From Candidatus Brockarchaeota archaeon (GTDB lineage: Archaea > Thermoproteota > EX4484-205 > JAAOZO01), in NCBI GenBank assembly GCA_017601145.1, contig JAFNIV010000015.1, positions 1 through 40,022 on the forward strand: 40,022 nt of DNA, written 5' to 3'. The position numbers and the translations under genes were made by a program. Numbering within the stretch: position 1 is the first letter of the stretch; each line of letters opens with the position of its first letter. Below, in pieces: positions 8,374 through 15,833 of the stretch. The notes below the pieces were generated by a model, which worked only from the letters and a program-made list of their open reading frames with translations, did no database searches and was not told the origin of the DNA.

Positions 8374-8418
8374 TTTAAGTTTCTAAGTTATACACAAATT
8401 TTTTAAGCTTTTCTAAAC

Positions 8419-9225
8419 CTAATGTATTATTGTTCCTACTCTTTCACCCAAAAGTACCTTGCTTATCGTGTTTCTTTTTTTTCCATTAGCTATAACTACC
8501 TTCACTCCTGCTCTTTTCGCTATAATTGCTGCTTCTAGCTTTGTTTTCATTCCTCCCCTTCCAAATTTACTACCGCTTCCAATACTTGACTTTATTTTAT
8601 TGTTTATTTTTTTTATTTCTTTAACTAATGTAGCTTTCCCATTTTTGTTAAAAGTCATGAAACCATCAACATTGGTTAGTATGATAAGCAAATCTGCTCT
8701 AATTTTTGACGCAATTATCGCCGAAAGCCTATCATTATCGCCAAACCTAACTTCTTCCGGAACATAAGGATTAACTGGAACAAGTTCTTTGACAGATAAA
8801 GTATCGTTTTCATTCAATATTGGAATTATGCCTCTTGAGAAAAATGTTTTTAAAGTCTTCCATAAGTTTTCATATCTATATTTGTTTGCTAGATCTTCTT
8901 CTGTTAATAATACTTGAGCCACTAAAATACCATGACGCTCAAAGTACCTTGAGTAGTAGTTCATTAATATTGGCTGCCCAACTGCAGCGCACATTTGCTT
9001 ATAATTTAAACTTAGCTTATCTGGAGTCACGTTCAATTTTAGTTTTGAAATACCACATGCTATGGCTCCTGAAGTCACTATAACGAAATTTTTTGCCTTT
9101 TCTCTGTTTTTGGCTATTTGTTCAACTATGGAATGAATAACTTTCGTATTTATTTTTCCATTTTCGTCTGTTACTACAGACGTACCAATTTTTATGACAA
9201 CAGTATCTAGTTGTTTTTTACTCAA
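8419..9225 (-). CDS. proB: Glutamate 5-kinase, short form without PUA domain
   Basis: A 268-residue amino-acid-kinase-fold enzyme phosphorylating the gamma-carboxyl of glutamate, the first step of proline synthesis. Motifs are VVIKIGTSVVT at the start, VTSGAIACG, ILNENDTLS, FGDNDRLSAIIA and GRGGMKTKLEAA. Residues beyond about 268, where E. coli ProB carries a PUA domain, are missing; kinase-only forms are known. The start is TTG at 9225, since the nearby ATG (9231-9233) is in another frame and meets a stop after four codons. A T-rich TATA-like site lies at about 9253-9262. Confidence 0.95.
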   Translation of the reverse strand: MSKKQLDTVVIKIGTSVVTDENGKINTKVIHSIVEQIAKNREKAKNFVIVTSGAIACGISKLKLNVTPDKLSLNYKQMCAAVGQPILMNYYSRYFERHGILVAQVLLTEEDLANKYRYENLWKTLKTFFSRGIIPILNENDTLSVKELVPVNPYVPEEVRFGDNDRLSAIIASKIRADLLIILTNVDGFMTFNKNGKATLVKEIKKINNKIKSSIGSGSKFGRGGMKTKLEAAIIAKRAGVKVVIANGKKRNTISKVLLGERVGTIIH

Positions 9226-9310
9226 TCTTCATTTTTTTGGCCAAAAAATAGGAAATAAAAACCTTTTTTCATGGATTTTTTAAGGTTTTGCTCGAATGTC
9301 TTCACAAAGG

Positions 9311-9318
9311 TTTATAAT
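9311..9318 (+). promoter_or_regulatory. TATA box for pyrophosphatase
   Basis: TTTATAAT lies about 30 bases before the ATG at 9344, so the transcript should start within a few bases of the start codon. Confidence 0.6.
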
Positions 9319-9343
9319 CGGTTTTTTAATATAGTTAAGCAGG

Positions 9344-9889
9344 ATGAAGCCCCTCTGGTACATAGGCCCAGGAGAAAAAGTGCCAGATGAGCTCAATGTA
9401 ATTATAGAAATTCCTAAAGGCGGGCATGTTAAGTATGAAGTAGATGAAAAAACAGGTATGTTAACCGTAGACAGATTCCTTTTCGCTTCTTTTATGTATC
9501 CCTTTAACTATGGTTTTATTCCATTGAGCTTAGCAGAAGATGGTGACGCACTAGACGCAGTAGTCTTGTGTGACGCTGAACTTGTTCCAGGCTCGGTAAT
9601 TAGAGTAAGGCCTATTGGAGCATTGCTAACAAAAGATGAAAGAGGCAAAGACGTTAAGGTTATTACAGTTCCAACAAAAAATATAGACCCTCAAACTAGC
9701 TTAATAGATGACATTAATGACCTCTCCGAATCTACAAAGAAGCAAATAGAATACTTCTTTAGGCATTACAAAGAGCTTGAACCTGGAAAGTTTGTAGAGA
9801 TAGTTGGATGGGCTGACTCTAAAGTTGCTAAAGAAATAGTAACTAAGGCAGTAGAAAACTTCAAAGAAAAAGAATACTCAGAAGTTTAG
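9344..9889 (+). CDS. ppa: Soluble inorganic pyrophosphatase (family I)
   Basis: A 181-residue cytoplasmic family I pyrophosphatase that hydrolyses PPi and pulls biosynthetic reactions forward. Key features are the KYE segment (30-32), YPFNYGFIP (52-60) and the metal-binding aspartates D66, D68 and D71 in EDGDALDAVV. Length is normal. Its 3' end overlaps the convergent Nre gene by four bases. The short TATA-to-ATG distance indicates a leaderless messenger. Confidence 0.97.
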   Translation: MKPLWYIGPGEKVPDELNVIIEIPKGGHVKYEVDEKTGMLTVDRFLFASFMYPFNYGFIPLSLAEDGDALDAVVLCDAELVPGSVIRVRPIGALLTKDERGKDVKVITVPTKNIDPQTSLIDDINDLSESTKKQIEYFFRHYKELEPGKFVEIVGWADSKVAKEIVTKAVENFKEKEYSEV

Positions 9890-11151
9890 TAACTAATTTT
9901 TAGCTTTCTTTGCTTCTTCAAGGATTTAAGTAAATTGGAATTAAGTAAAACGTCGTTCAAACTTGCTTTCATTTTAGAGAATGTTTCCTTTAGGGCGTCC
10001 TCTAATGTGGAAAAGCTCTTGAAGTTATCTTGTAAAGCTTTTCTTACTCCCTCTCTAACTATCCATACTCCAACTGGTATATAGTAAGATGGTAAGGCCT
10101 CTCTAACCACTATTGCACCGCCAGAACGCCTTATTTTACTAAAATATTCTAGTACAGCAAACCTTGAGGCATAGTAGCAACCTCCTATTGAAGCATACGT
10201 CGTTCTTCCATTTGGTCCTTCAAAATCACTAGCTATTGCTGGTGTTTCACTCCAGGTATTCCAAACTGATCCTTTATGAAATATTTCAATGAATTCATAA
10301 CTCCAGTTTCCTGGCATTAATATTACTGAGAACACATTACCCATACTTCTTGAGAAGAACACTCTGTATTCGTCTATACTTGGAAAGTCCCTAATCTTTC
10401 TCATCAAAAACTTTGCCAAAGAATCGTCTACTGCTGTTATACTCCACCTTGTTGGAACAACTTTCCTTCTATTTTTTGAACCAAGCATCCCCAAGCTAAA
10501 AACTTGCTGTATAGTGTAAAGGTTTCTTTTTTGTTCATAAAGTTTCCAAATGGCTTCAGTCGCTTTTAAGTCCTTATCGTAATAAACTTTCTCTATTACT
10601 TTATCAGAAGAAGAAGGATTGTACTCCATTCTCTCTAAGTATCCATATGGCCCAAAAGGCTGTACATCTTCGCTTAAGTAAACTTTTGATATGATCTTAC
10701 CTTTAAAATCCATGCGTGTATCAACAGGTTTGCTTGAAAGTACTAAATCATGCAAGTTTAAGAGAAAGTTATAGTTTTCTGGTAGTTTGTCTGCTCTTAC
10801 TGGGTACATTCCCCTTACTAAAGATGTAACTTTTTGGACGTATTCTTCTATTTGTTCACTATACCAATAGTCAAATTTAGACAAGTAAGAAGTATCTCCT
10901 TGAAACGGAGGCACCATGGGCCCAACCATAACTTTTGGGTACCCAAATCTTCCAACGAATACGGATGGTGGGCTTGATCCGAAGATTTCTTTTTTATTCG
11001 CGATTTCAAGCCTAGTAATACTTGAAGTTCTAACAAGTATTGGACATGCTGGTTTTCCACAAAGAAGTTTTGTGCCTCTACATAATAAACAAATATTTAC
11101 CTCTCTTTGCTTTCTTTCTGAAGAGTTACTATAAAGTTTTTGTTGAAGCAT
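9886..11151 (-). CDS. Nre-family DNA repair protein
   Basis: A 421-residue protein of the archaeal Nre family, implicated in DNA-damage repair with PCNA and UvrABC in haloarchaea. The N-terminal zinc-binding motif has C21, C24, C31 and C36 in CLLCRGTKLLCGKPACP. Typical core segments follow: PSVFVGRFGYPKVMVGPM near 60, WSITAVDDSLA near 230 and EGPNGRTTYASIGGCYYASR near 315. No clear C-terminal PCNA-interaction motif is visible. It starts one base after the Hsp20 stop and is the last gene of a PAC2-Hsp20-Nre operon. Confidence 0.87.
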   Translation of the reverse strand: MLQQKLYSNSSERKQREVNICLLCRGTKLLCGKPACPILVRTSSITRLEIANKKEIFGSSPPSVFVGRFGYPKVMVGPMVPPFQGDTSYLSKFDYWYSEQIEEYVQKVTSLVRGMYPVRADKLPENYNFLLNLHDLVLSSKPVDTRMDFKGKIISKVYLSEDVQPFGPYGYLERMEYNPSSSDKVIEKVYYDKDLKATEAIWKLYEQKRNLYTIQQVFSLGMLGSKNRRKVVPTRWSITAVDDSLAKFLMRKIRDFPSIDEYRVFFSRSMGNVFSVILMPGNWSYEFIEIFHKGSVWNTWSETPAIASDFEGPNGRTTYASIGGCYYASRFAVLEYFSKIRRSGGAIVVREALPSYYIPVGVWIVREGVRKALQDNFKSFSTLEDALKETFSKMKASLNDVLLNSNLLKSLKKQRKLKISY

Positions 11152-11152
11152 C

Positions 11153-11572
11153 TTACTCTACTTTTATTGTAAAACCTTTGCCTATCTTCCTTAAATTTAT
11201 GATTAATACTCCATTCTTAAACTTAGCTCTTACGTTTTTAACATCTATCTCTTCTGGTAAGCTTACTTCTAGGACATAGTTCAATGGCTTATTGGAAGCT
11301 CTTCTTCTAGTAACTATTGAGCTGCAAGGAGCCTTAACGTACATTTTTCTTTCACTTATTCTTAAGTCTATTTTCTCTTTTTCAACTCCAGGTAAGTCTA
11401 CTGTTACTATGTACTCTTCTGGGGTTTCATTTACTTCATAAAGCGGAACTATGCAATTTTCTCTTTCTTCAAATTGCTTAATTTCTCTCATAATCTCTTC
11501 TTCTTCCTCTCTAGCCTTTCTAATGAGGCTTCTTAGTTCTTTCATAAAATCATAAAAGAAATCTTCGCTCAT
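11153..11572 (-). CDS. Small heat-shock protein, Hsp20/alpha-crystallin family
   Basis: Holdase chaperone of about 139 residues. An N-terminal acidic/basic coiled stretch (REEEEEIMREIKQ) is followed by an alpha-crystallin domain: YEVNETPEEYIVTVDLPGVEKEKIDL, SLPEEIDVKNVRAKFKNGVLIINL in overlapping pieces, ending in KIGKGFTIKVE. The frame opens to 11641, but the ATG at 11572 is preceded by a strong GAGGTGGTG site (11576-11584) that overlaps the PAC2 stop codon, so 11572 is the start. Middle gene of the PAC2-Hsp20-Nre operon. Confidence 0.9.
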   Translation of the reverse strand: MSEDFFYDFMKELRSLIRKAREEEEEIMREIKQFEERENCIVPLYEVNETPEEYIVTVDLPGVEKEKIDLRISERKMYVKAPCSSIVTRRRASNKPLNYVLEVSLPEEIDVKNVRAKFKNGVLIINLRKIGKGFTIKVE

Positions 11573-11582
11573 CTTCACCACC

Positions 11583-12338
11583 TCAAACAAGCAAAGATGG
11601 CATTTCAAATTCCTTCGATTTTCCGGCTTTGGCCATCTCACTCGAAGTTCTTCTCATTAAGTCTCTAAATCTTACTCTCATTTCCTCACCAGACTTAATT
11701 AATTCTGAGATATCAGACCTTATTTCTTCTATTCCAACTAGCATGTTTAATGCTACAGCTGCTGCTCCAGGGTCTGGGTAGTTTGGAAAGGCTTCTACAA
11801 AAATTCCTAAAGTAGGAATATTATATTTAAAGCAGTAGTACAAAAAAACTGCTTTTGTACCTGCTAAGAAGGCAGAATCTAAAGGCTTCATATTTTTAAA
11901 GTTAATCTTACCCTCCAATTTTTCTTTTATATTCGTTATATAGTATGCTGCCGGTGTTTCAGTTTCAAGTCTGTTAGGGTCTGCTAATCCTCCTATTGAA
12001 ACAACTAGAGAAAAGTTCCTCTTATTCAACCAACTACATAAAGACCTTGAGAACACTTTACTGATTTCTGCTGAAATTGGGACCTCTGAAGTTAGTACTG
12101 AGAGAGAAGAACTTGAGTGAATTAAGATTGGGCTATAAAGCTTATTCTGTCTTACAACAACAATTGGTGATATTAGATCTGATTCTATACTAACAGAAGG
12201 CTCTAAAGATTTCTGTTTAACTAAATGAACTGCCGCTATCGTGCCAAGCAAGCCCGTATCTGGTAAGCCCTCTAGTAAAACTTGGTTTTGAGGAATTGGT
12301 TTTATTTCCTCAAAATTAAACTCTTCTAACTCGCTCAA
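11583..12338 (-). CDS. PAC2-family protein (proteasome assembly chaperone-like)
   Basis: A 251-residue PAC2-domain protein related to archaeal PbaA/PbaB and eukaryotic PAC2. Family segments include LLEGLPDTGLLGTIAAVHL near residue 20, VSIGGLADPNR near 112 and EAFPNYPDPGAAAVAL near 180; the C-terminal 60 residues are helical and charged. It may assist proteasome or related complex assembly; archaeal roles are only partly known. The start read is TTG at 12338. It shares a roughly 70-base promoter gap with the divergent RNase J-like gene and leads an operon with Hsp20 and Nre. Confidence 0.85.
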   Translation of the reverse strand: MSELEEFNFEEIKPIPQNQVLLEGLPDTGLLGTIAAVHLVKQKSLEPSVSIESDLISPIVVVRQNKLYSPILIHSSSSLSVLTSEVPISAEISKVFSRSLCSWLNKRNFSLVVSIGGLADPNRLETETPAAYYITNIKEKLEGKINFKNMKPLDSAFLAGTKAVFLYYCFKYNIPTLGIFVEAFPNYPDPGAAAVALNMLVGIEEIRSDISELIKSGEEMRVRFRDLMRRTSSEMAKAGKSKEFEMPSLLV

Positions 12339-12363
12339 TTCTTGGTTTAAACGTTACTTCAGT

Positions 12364-12375
12364 AATATTTAAAAC
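12364..12375. promoter_or_regulatory. Overlapping divergent TATA region
   Basis: AATATTTAAAAC reads as a TATA-like box on both strands. On the plus strand it lies about 35 bases before the RNase J-like ATG (12407); on the minus strand about 30 bases before the PAC2 TTG (12338). The two promoters may compete or be co-regulated. Confidence 0.45.
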
Positions 12376-12406
12376 TTTTACTTTTTCTACCTAAGCTAGC
12401 TTAAGA

Positions 12407-13720
12407 ATGGAAACTAGTATTTCTTTCTATGGAGGTGTTGAAGAAGTTGGAGGCAACAAAATTCTCGTTAGTACAAGAGAAACTTCAATAATGCTTGACT
12501 TTGGATTATCTTATCAATCTAGAAGAAAATTTTTTTCAGATCCATTTATTATTCCAAGGGACGTTGAAACATTGATGAAGTTGGGAATAGTCCCAAATAT
12601 CCCAGAGATGTACAGTGAAACGATTAAGAAACCATTTAGTGTACTTTTTCTTTCGCATGCGCATCGTGATCATACAGGACATATAGGTCTCTTAAGGAAA
12701 GACATACCTATCTATGCGGGCGAAGCTTCAATAAACATACTAAAAGCTCTTAATGAAGTTTCAAGAAAAAGTATCGAAAGTGATATTCATGGGAAAACAC
12801 TGAAATCGTTTCATACTGGAGATGTGATAAAACTTGACGACCTAGAAATAACTCCAATTCACGTTGACCATTCTATACCAGGTTCTTATGGTTTCATAAT
12901 CAAAACCCCTGAAGGAAGTATTGCCTATACAGGCGACTTTAGAATGCATGGACCAAAATTTGGCATGACTGAAGATTTCATAAGAAAAATGAAAGATCAA
13001 CAAATAGATGTGCTTATAACCGAGCACACAAATATGCTAGATGGTATTGTTTCTTCAGAAAAGGAAGTAGAGGAAAAGATAAGTGAAATAACTCGTTCGT
13101 GCGAAGGGTTGGTGATCGGAGACTTCGCCATAGCAGATATCGATAGGTATAATTCTTTCTACAATGCTGCTATGGAAAATGGAAGACAACTCGTAATTAC
13201 TCCAAAGAGGGCTGTAGTGCTAAGTTCACTAAAAAATGATAAGAAAATTAACGTTAGAGTTGAAGATACATTAGTTTTAATGAAAGAGAAATCAAGAGTA
13301 TATAGTTGGGAAAAAAAGGTCTTTAAAGAATGGAAATCAATAGAGCCTGAGGAAGTATCAAAAAAGCAAAAAGAATTCTTAGTTTTAATTCCTCAAGTTG
13401 AAATGCAACAAATTTTTAAAATTTCTCCAATTCCAGGTAGTGTATTTATTTTTTCTTCTTCTGAACCATTCAATGAGGAACTAGAAATAGATTATGATAA
13501 ATTAATCAATTGGCTGGATGCTATGGGTGTCCCAATGTATACTGTTCACGTATCTGGCCACATAATGCCAATCCATTTAAAAAAGGTCATAAGAGAAATA
13601 CGGCCAAAGAAAGTAATCCCAATTCATGGAGAGAATCCAGAGCTTCTGAAGAAATACGTCGGCGACTTTAATGTACAGGTAGAAATTCCTAAAGTTGGAT
13701 CAAAAGTTTTTTTGGGTTAA
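12407..13720 (+). CDS. Beta-CASP metallo-beta-lactamase nuclease, RNase J-like
   Basis: A 437-residue cytoplasmic metallo-hydrolase. The metal-binding HAHRDH is at residues 84-89, a further histidine in HVDHS near 153, TGDFRMHG near 175, and the beta-CASP motif histidines in HVSGH and PIHGE near 385 and 405. Archaeal RNase J homologues are 5'-3' exoribonucleases and/or endonucleases in RNA turnover. The usual acidic EGT segment is replaced here by TEHTN, so the exact subclass is uncertain. It is followed after 5 bases by a rhomboid protease gene, likely co-transcribed. Confidence 0.87.
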   Translation: METSISFYGGVEEVGGNKILVSTRETSIMLDFGLSYQSRRKFFSDPFIIPRDVETLMKLGIVPNIPEMYSETIKKPFSVLFLSHAHRDHTGHIGLLRKDIPIYAGEASINILKALNEVSRKSIESDIHGKTLKSFHTGDVIKLDDLEITPIHVDHSIPGSYGFIIKTPEGSIAYTGDFRMHGPKFGMTEDFIRKMKDQQIDVLITEHTNMLDGIVSSEKEVEEKISEITRSCEGLVIGDFAIADIDRYNSFYNAAMENGRQLVITPKRAVVLSSLKNDKKINVRVEDTLVLMKEKSRVYSWEKKVFKEWKSIEPEEVSKKQKEFLVLIPQVEMQQIFKISPIPGSVFIFSSSEPFNEELEIDYDKLINWLDAMGVPMYTVHVSGHIMPIHLKKVIREIRPKKVIPIHGENPELLKKYVGDFNVQVEIPKVGSKVFLG

Positions 13721-13725
13721 AGAAA

Positions 13726-14400
13726 ATGATTCCAATTGGCGATGAAAATCCAAAAACTATAAAACCTTTTGTTAACTATGCCATAATCTTAGTTAACATA
13801 GTAGTTTATTTTTACGAGTACATTGTTCCTAGCAAAGTATACGATGAAATAATTCTTGAGTATGGCTTTATCCCACTAAGATTTTTGAAATCTTTCAATT
13901 TTCTCCCAATTTTTACTTCTATGTTTATTCATGCTGATTTGTTGCATTTACTTGGAAACATGCTATACCTTTACATTTTTGGGGACAACGTAGAAGATGC
14001 TTTAGGTCATTCTGGTTATCTCCTTTTTTACTTTCTCTCTGGACTTGGCGCTAGTATTTTTCATTTTTTAAGCAATCCTCTCTCACCATACCCTGCAATA
14101 GGCGCTTCAGGTGCAATTTCTGGAGTTCTTGGAGCTTATTTCGTTCTTTACCCTCTTTCTAGAGTTAGAACTTTGGTTGTATTAGGTTTTTTTATAACAT
14201 TTATTCGAATACCTGCGTTTGTTTATTTGTTCGTTTGGTTTGTCTTTCAAATTTTTTATGCTTCTTTACCTGAAGTGTCTGGAGTGGCATATTGGGCTCA
14301 TATAGGCGGTTTTATCGTTGGCATATTCTTGGTTAAGGTGTTCCCAAAAAGGAAAAAAAGATTTTCGTACTTCTTTACCTTTGAAACAAGCTTTCTTTAA
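13726..14400 (+). CDS. Rhomboid-family intramembrane serine protease
   Basis: A 224-residue integral membrane protease with about six transmembrane segments. The catalytic dyad is visible: S128 in GASGAISG and H192 in AHIGGF. The oxyanion-side asparagine is N78 in HLLGNMLYL. The N-terminus begins MIPIGDENP, typical of bacterial/archaeal rhomboids. It cleaves membrane-spanning substrates within the bilayer; its substrates are unknown. It starts 5 bases after the RNase J-like gene, so it is probably the second gene of that operon. Confidence 0.93.
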   Translation: MIPIGDENPKTIKPFVNYAIILVNIVVYFYEYIVPSKVYDEIILEYGFIPLRFLKSFNFLPIFTSMFIHADLLHLLGNMLYLYIFGDNVEDALGHSGYLLFYFLSGLGASIFHFLSNPLSPYPAIGASGAISGVLGAYFVLYPLSRVRTLVVLGFFITFIRIPAFVYLFVWFVFQIFYASLPEVSGVAYWAHIGGFIVGIFLVKVFPKRKKRFSYFFTFETSFL

Positions 14401-14549
14401 GTTTAATTCTTAGTAAAAAATTCATTTAAATGTTGTTTAATTCAAATAATGAGATAGCTTTAATTTCATTGTCTTAAGATTCTAAAAAGAAAAAGTTAAA
14501 AATATGTTCTTAAGAATATGCTAGATAGAAAAAGAGAAGTGGCAATAAG

Positions 14550-15023
14550 ATGTTGCCTAAAGTAGAGTTAGGAGAAGTTAGTGGTTTAATAAAAGAAGTT
14601 AGAAGTTATGAAAATCAAATTGACATAGCTACTGTTGCTGATGAGCTTGTATACGATATAGATGAACTTTTTCCAGTAATAGATACCGCAGAGGCTTTAG
14701 GATTCATTGAAGTTAAAGATGGTAAGCTGAAGTTGACGGAAGTTGGAAATAAGTTTTTGGATTGTAAATACGATGAAAGAAGTAAAATAGTTAGGCAGCA
14801 ACTCCTAAATAATAAGCAATACAAAAGTATACTTGATGAAATAAAGAAAAGAGGAGAAGTAACTAAAGAGGAACTTAAAGAGATTATCAGAACAATCGAA
14901 ACTTCAGATGAAGAAACTTTAACTTCTATAACCGAAAAGTTTATTTACTATGGTGTATATTCAGATCTTCTTGAATATAACTCTAGAAGCAATATTATTA
15001 GACTATATGAAAATAGCAAGTAA
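14550..15023 (+). CDS. Stand-alone AAA-associated (AAA_assoc_C-like) protein
   Basis: A 157-residue soluble protein resembling the AAA-associated domain normally fused to the C-terminus of NitT/TauT-type ABC ATPases in archaea. It contains a winged-helix-like half (ADELVYDIDELFPVIDTAEALGFIEV and KLKLTEVGNKFL, residues about 25-75) and a helical half ending IIRLY. Here it is a separate gene, convergent with and 41 bases from the ATPase gene, which itself ends without this domain. I infer that it works with that ATPase, perhaps as a regulatory subunit. Confidence 0.65.
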   Translation: MLPKVELGEVSGLIKEVRSYENQIDIATVADELVYDIDELFPVIDTAEALGFIEVKDGKLKLTEVGNKFLDCKYDERSKIVRQQLLNNKQYKSILDEIKKRGEVTKEELKEIIRTIETSDEETLTSITEKFIYYGVYSDLLEYNSRSNIIRLYENSK

Positions 15024-15024
15024 T

Positions 15025-15040
15025 AACCTTTCTAAAGGTT
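15025..15040. terminator. Hairpin between convergent genes, possible two-way terminator
   Basis: AACCTT and AAGGTT form a perfect 6-base stem with a 4-base loop just after the stop of the AAA-associated gene and before the ATPase stop on the other strand; a T-rich stretch follows on the plus strand. Confidence 0.45.
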
Positions 15041-15064
15041 TGCATCATTTTTAATTCATCGATG

Positions 15065-15832
15065 TCATGAAATAAGTGAGATTATCCTATCAACATACTT
15101 GAAGAAACTTCTTGTTTTTGTATTTCTTGGTCTTGGAAGGTCTATCTTCACTTCTTCAATTACTTTTGCTGGTCTTCCTGAGAGCACAATTGCCTTATCA
15201 ACTAAGTACACTACTTCTTCAACATTATGTGAAACTATTATTCCAGCTTCTACAGGAGTCTCTGTTGATTTTACCAACCTTATAAGAAGATCTCTAAGTC
15301 CTCTTGCAGTTAATTCATCTAATGATGAGAGTGGTTCATCCATTAACAAAAGAGAAGGCTCTCTAGCAAGAGCTCTTGCAAGCCCTACTCTTTGTTTCAT
15401 ACCTCCAGAAATTTCACGAGGGAAAAACTTCTCAAATCCATCTAAACCAACGAACTTTATGTATTTACTTACTCTTTCCTTTTTTTCCTTCTCTGGTATG
15501 TTTAAGCTATCTAAACCCAATTCAACGTTTTGCTCAACAGTTAGCCAAGGCACCAATGCAAAGGTTTGAAAAACAAAGCTCATTCCATCTGAAGGTTGTA
15601 GTACTTCTTTCCCTTTAAAGAGAACTTTTCCTCCTGAAGGACGTATCATACCATCAATTATCCTTAATAGCGTACTCTTTCCACAGCCAGAAGGGCCAAT
15701 AATGCCAACAAATTCTCCTTCGTTAACTGAAAAACTTATGTTTTGTATTACTTGAAATTCTTTATTTTCAACAATGAATACCTTTTCTACATTCCTTACT
15801 TCTAGTATTGGAATTGGTTTTTTACTTTCCAT
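15065..15832 (-). CDS. ABC transporter ATP-binding protein, NitT/TauT (SsuB) type
   Basis: A 255-residue ATPase with Walker A GPSGCGKST, Q-loop FVFQTFALVPW, signature SGGMKQRVGLARAL, Walker B LLLMDEP, D-loop SSLDE and the switch histidine in IIVSHNVEE. The sequence style (VPWLTVEQNVELGL, VLSGRPAKV) is that of nitrate/sulfonate/taurine-type importers. The start is ATG at 15832: GGTGA at 15838-15842 sits five bases before it, and the upstream permease stop is one base away. It lacks the C-terminal AAA-associated domain common in archaeal relatives; that domain is encoded separately by the convergent neighbour. Confidence 0.93.
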   Translation of the reverse strand: MESKKPIPILEVRNVEKVFIVENKEFQVIQNISFSVNEGEFVGIIGPSGCGKSTLLRIIDGMIRPSGGKVLFKGKEVLQPSDGMSFVFQTFALVPWLTVEQNVELGLDSLNIPEKEKKERVSKYIKFVGLDGFEKFFPREISGGMKQRVGLARALAREPSLLLMDEPLSSLDELTARGLRDLLIRLVKSTETPVEAGIIVSHNVEEVVYLVDKAIVLSGRPAKVIEEVKIDLPRPRNTKTRSFFKYVDRIISLIS

Positions 15833-15833
15833 T

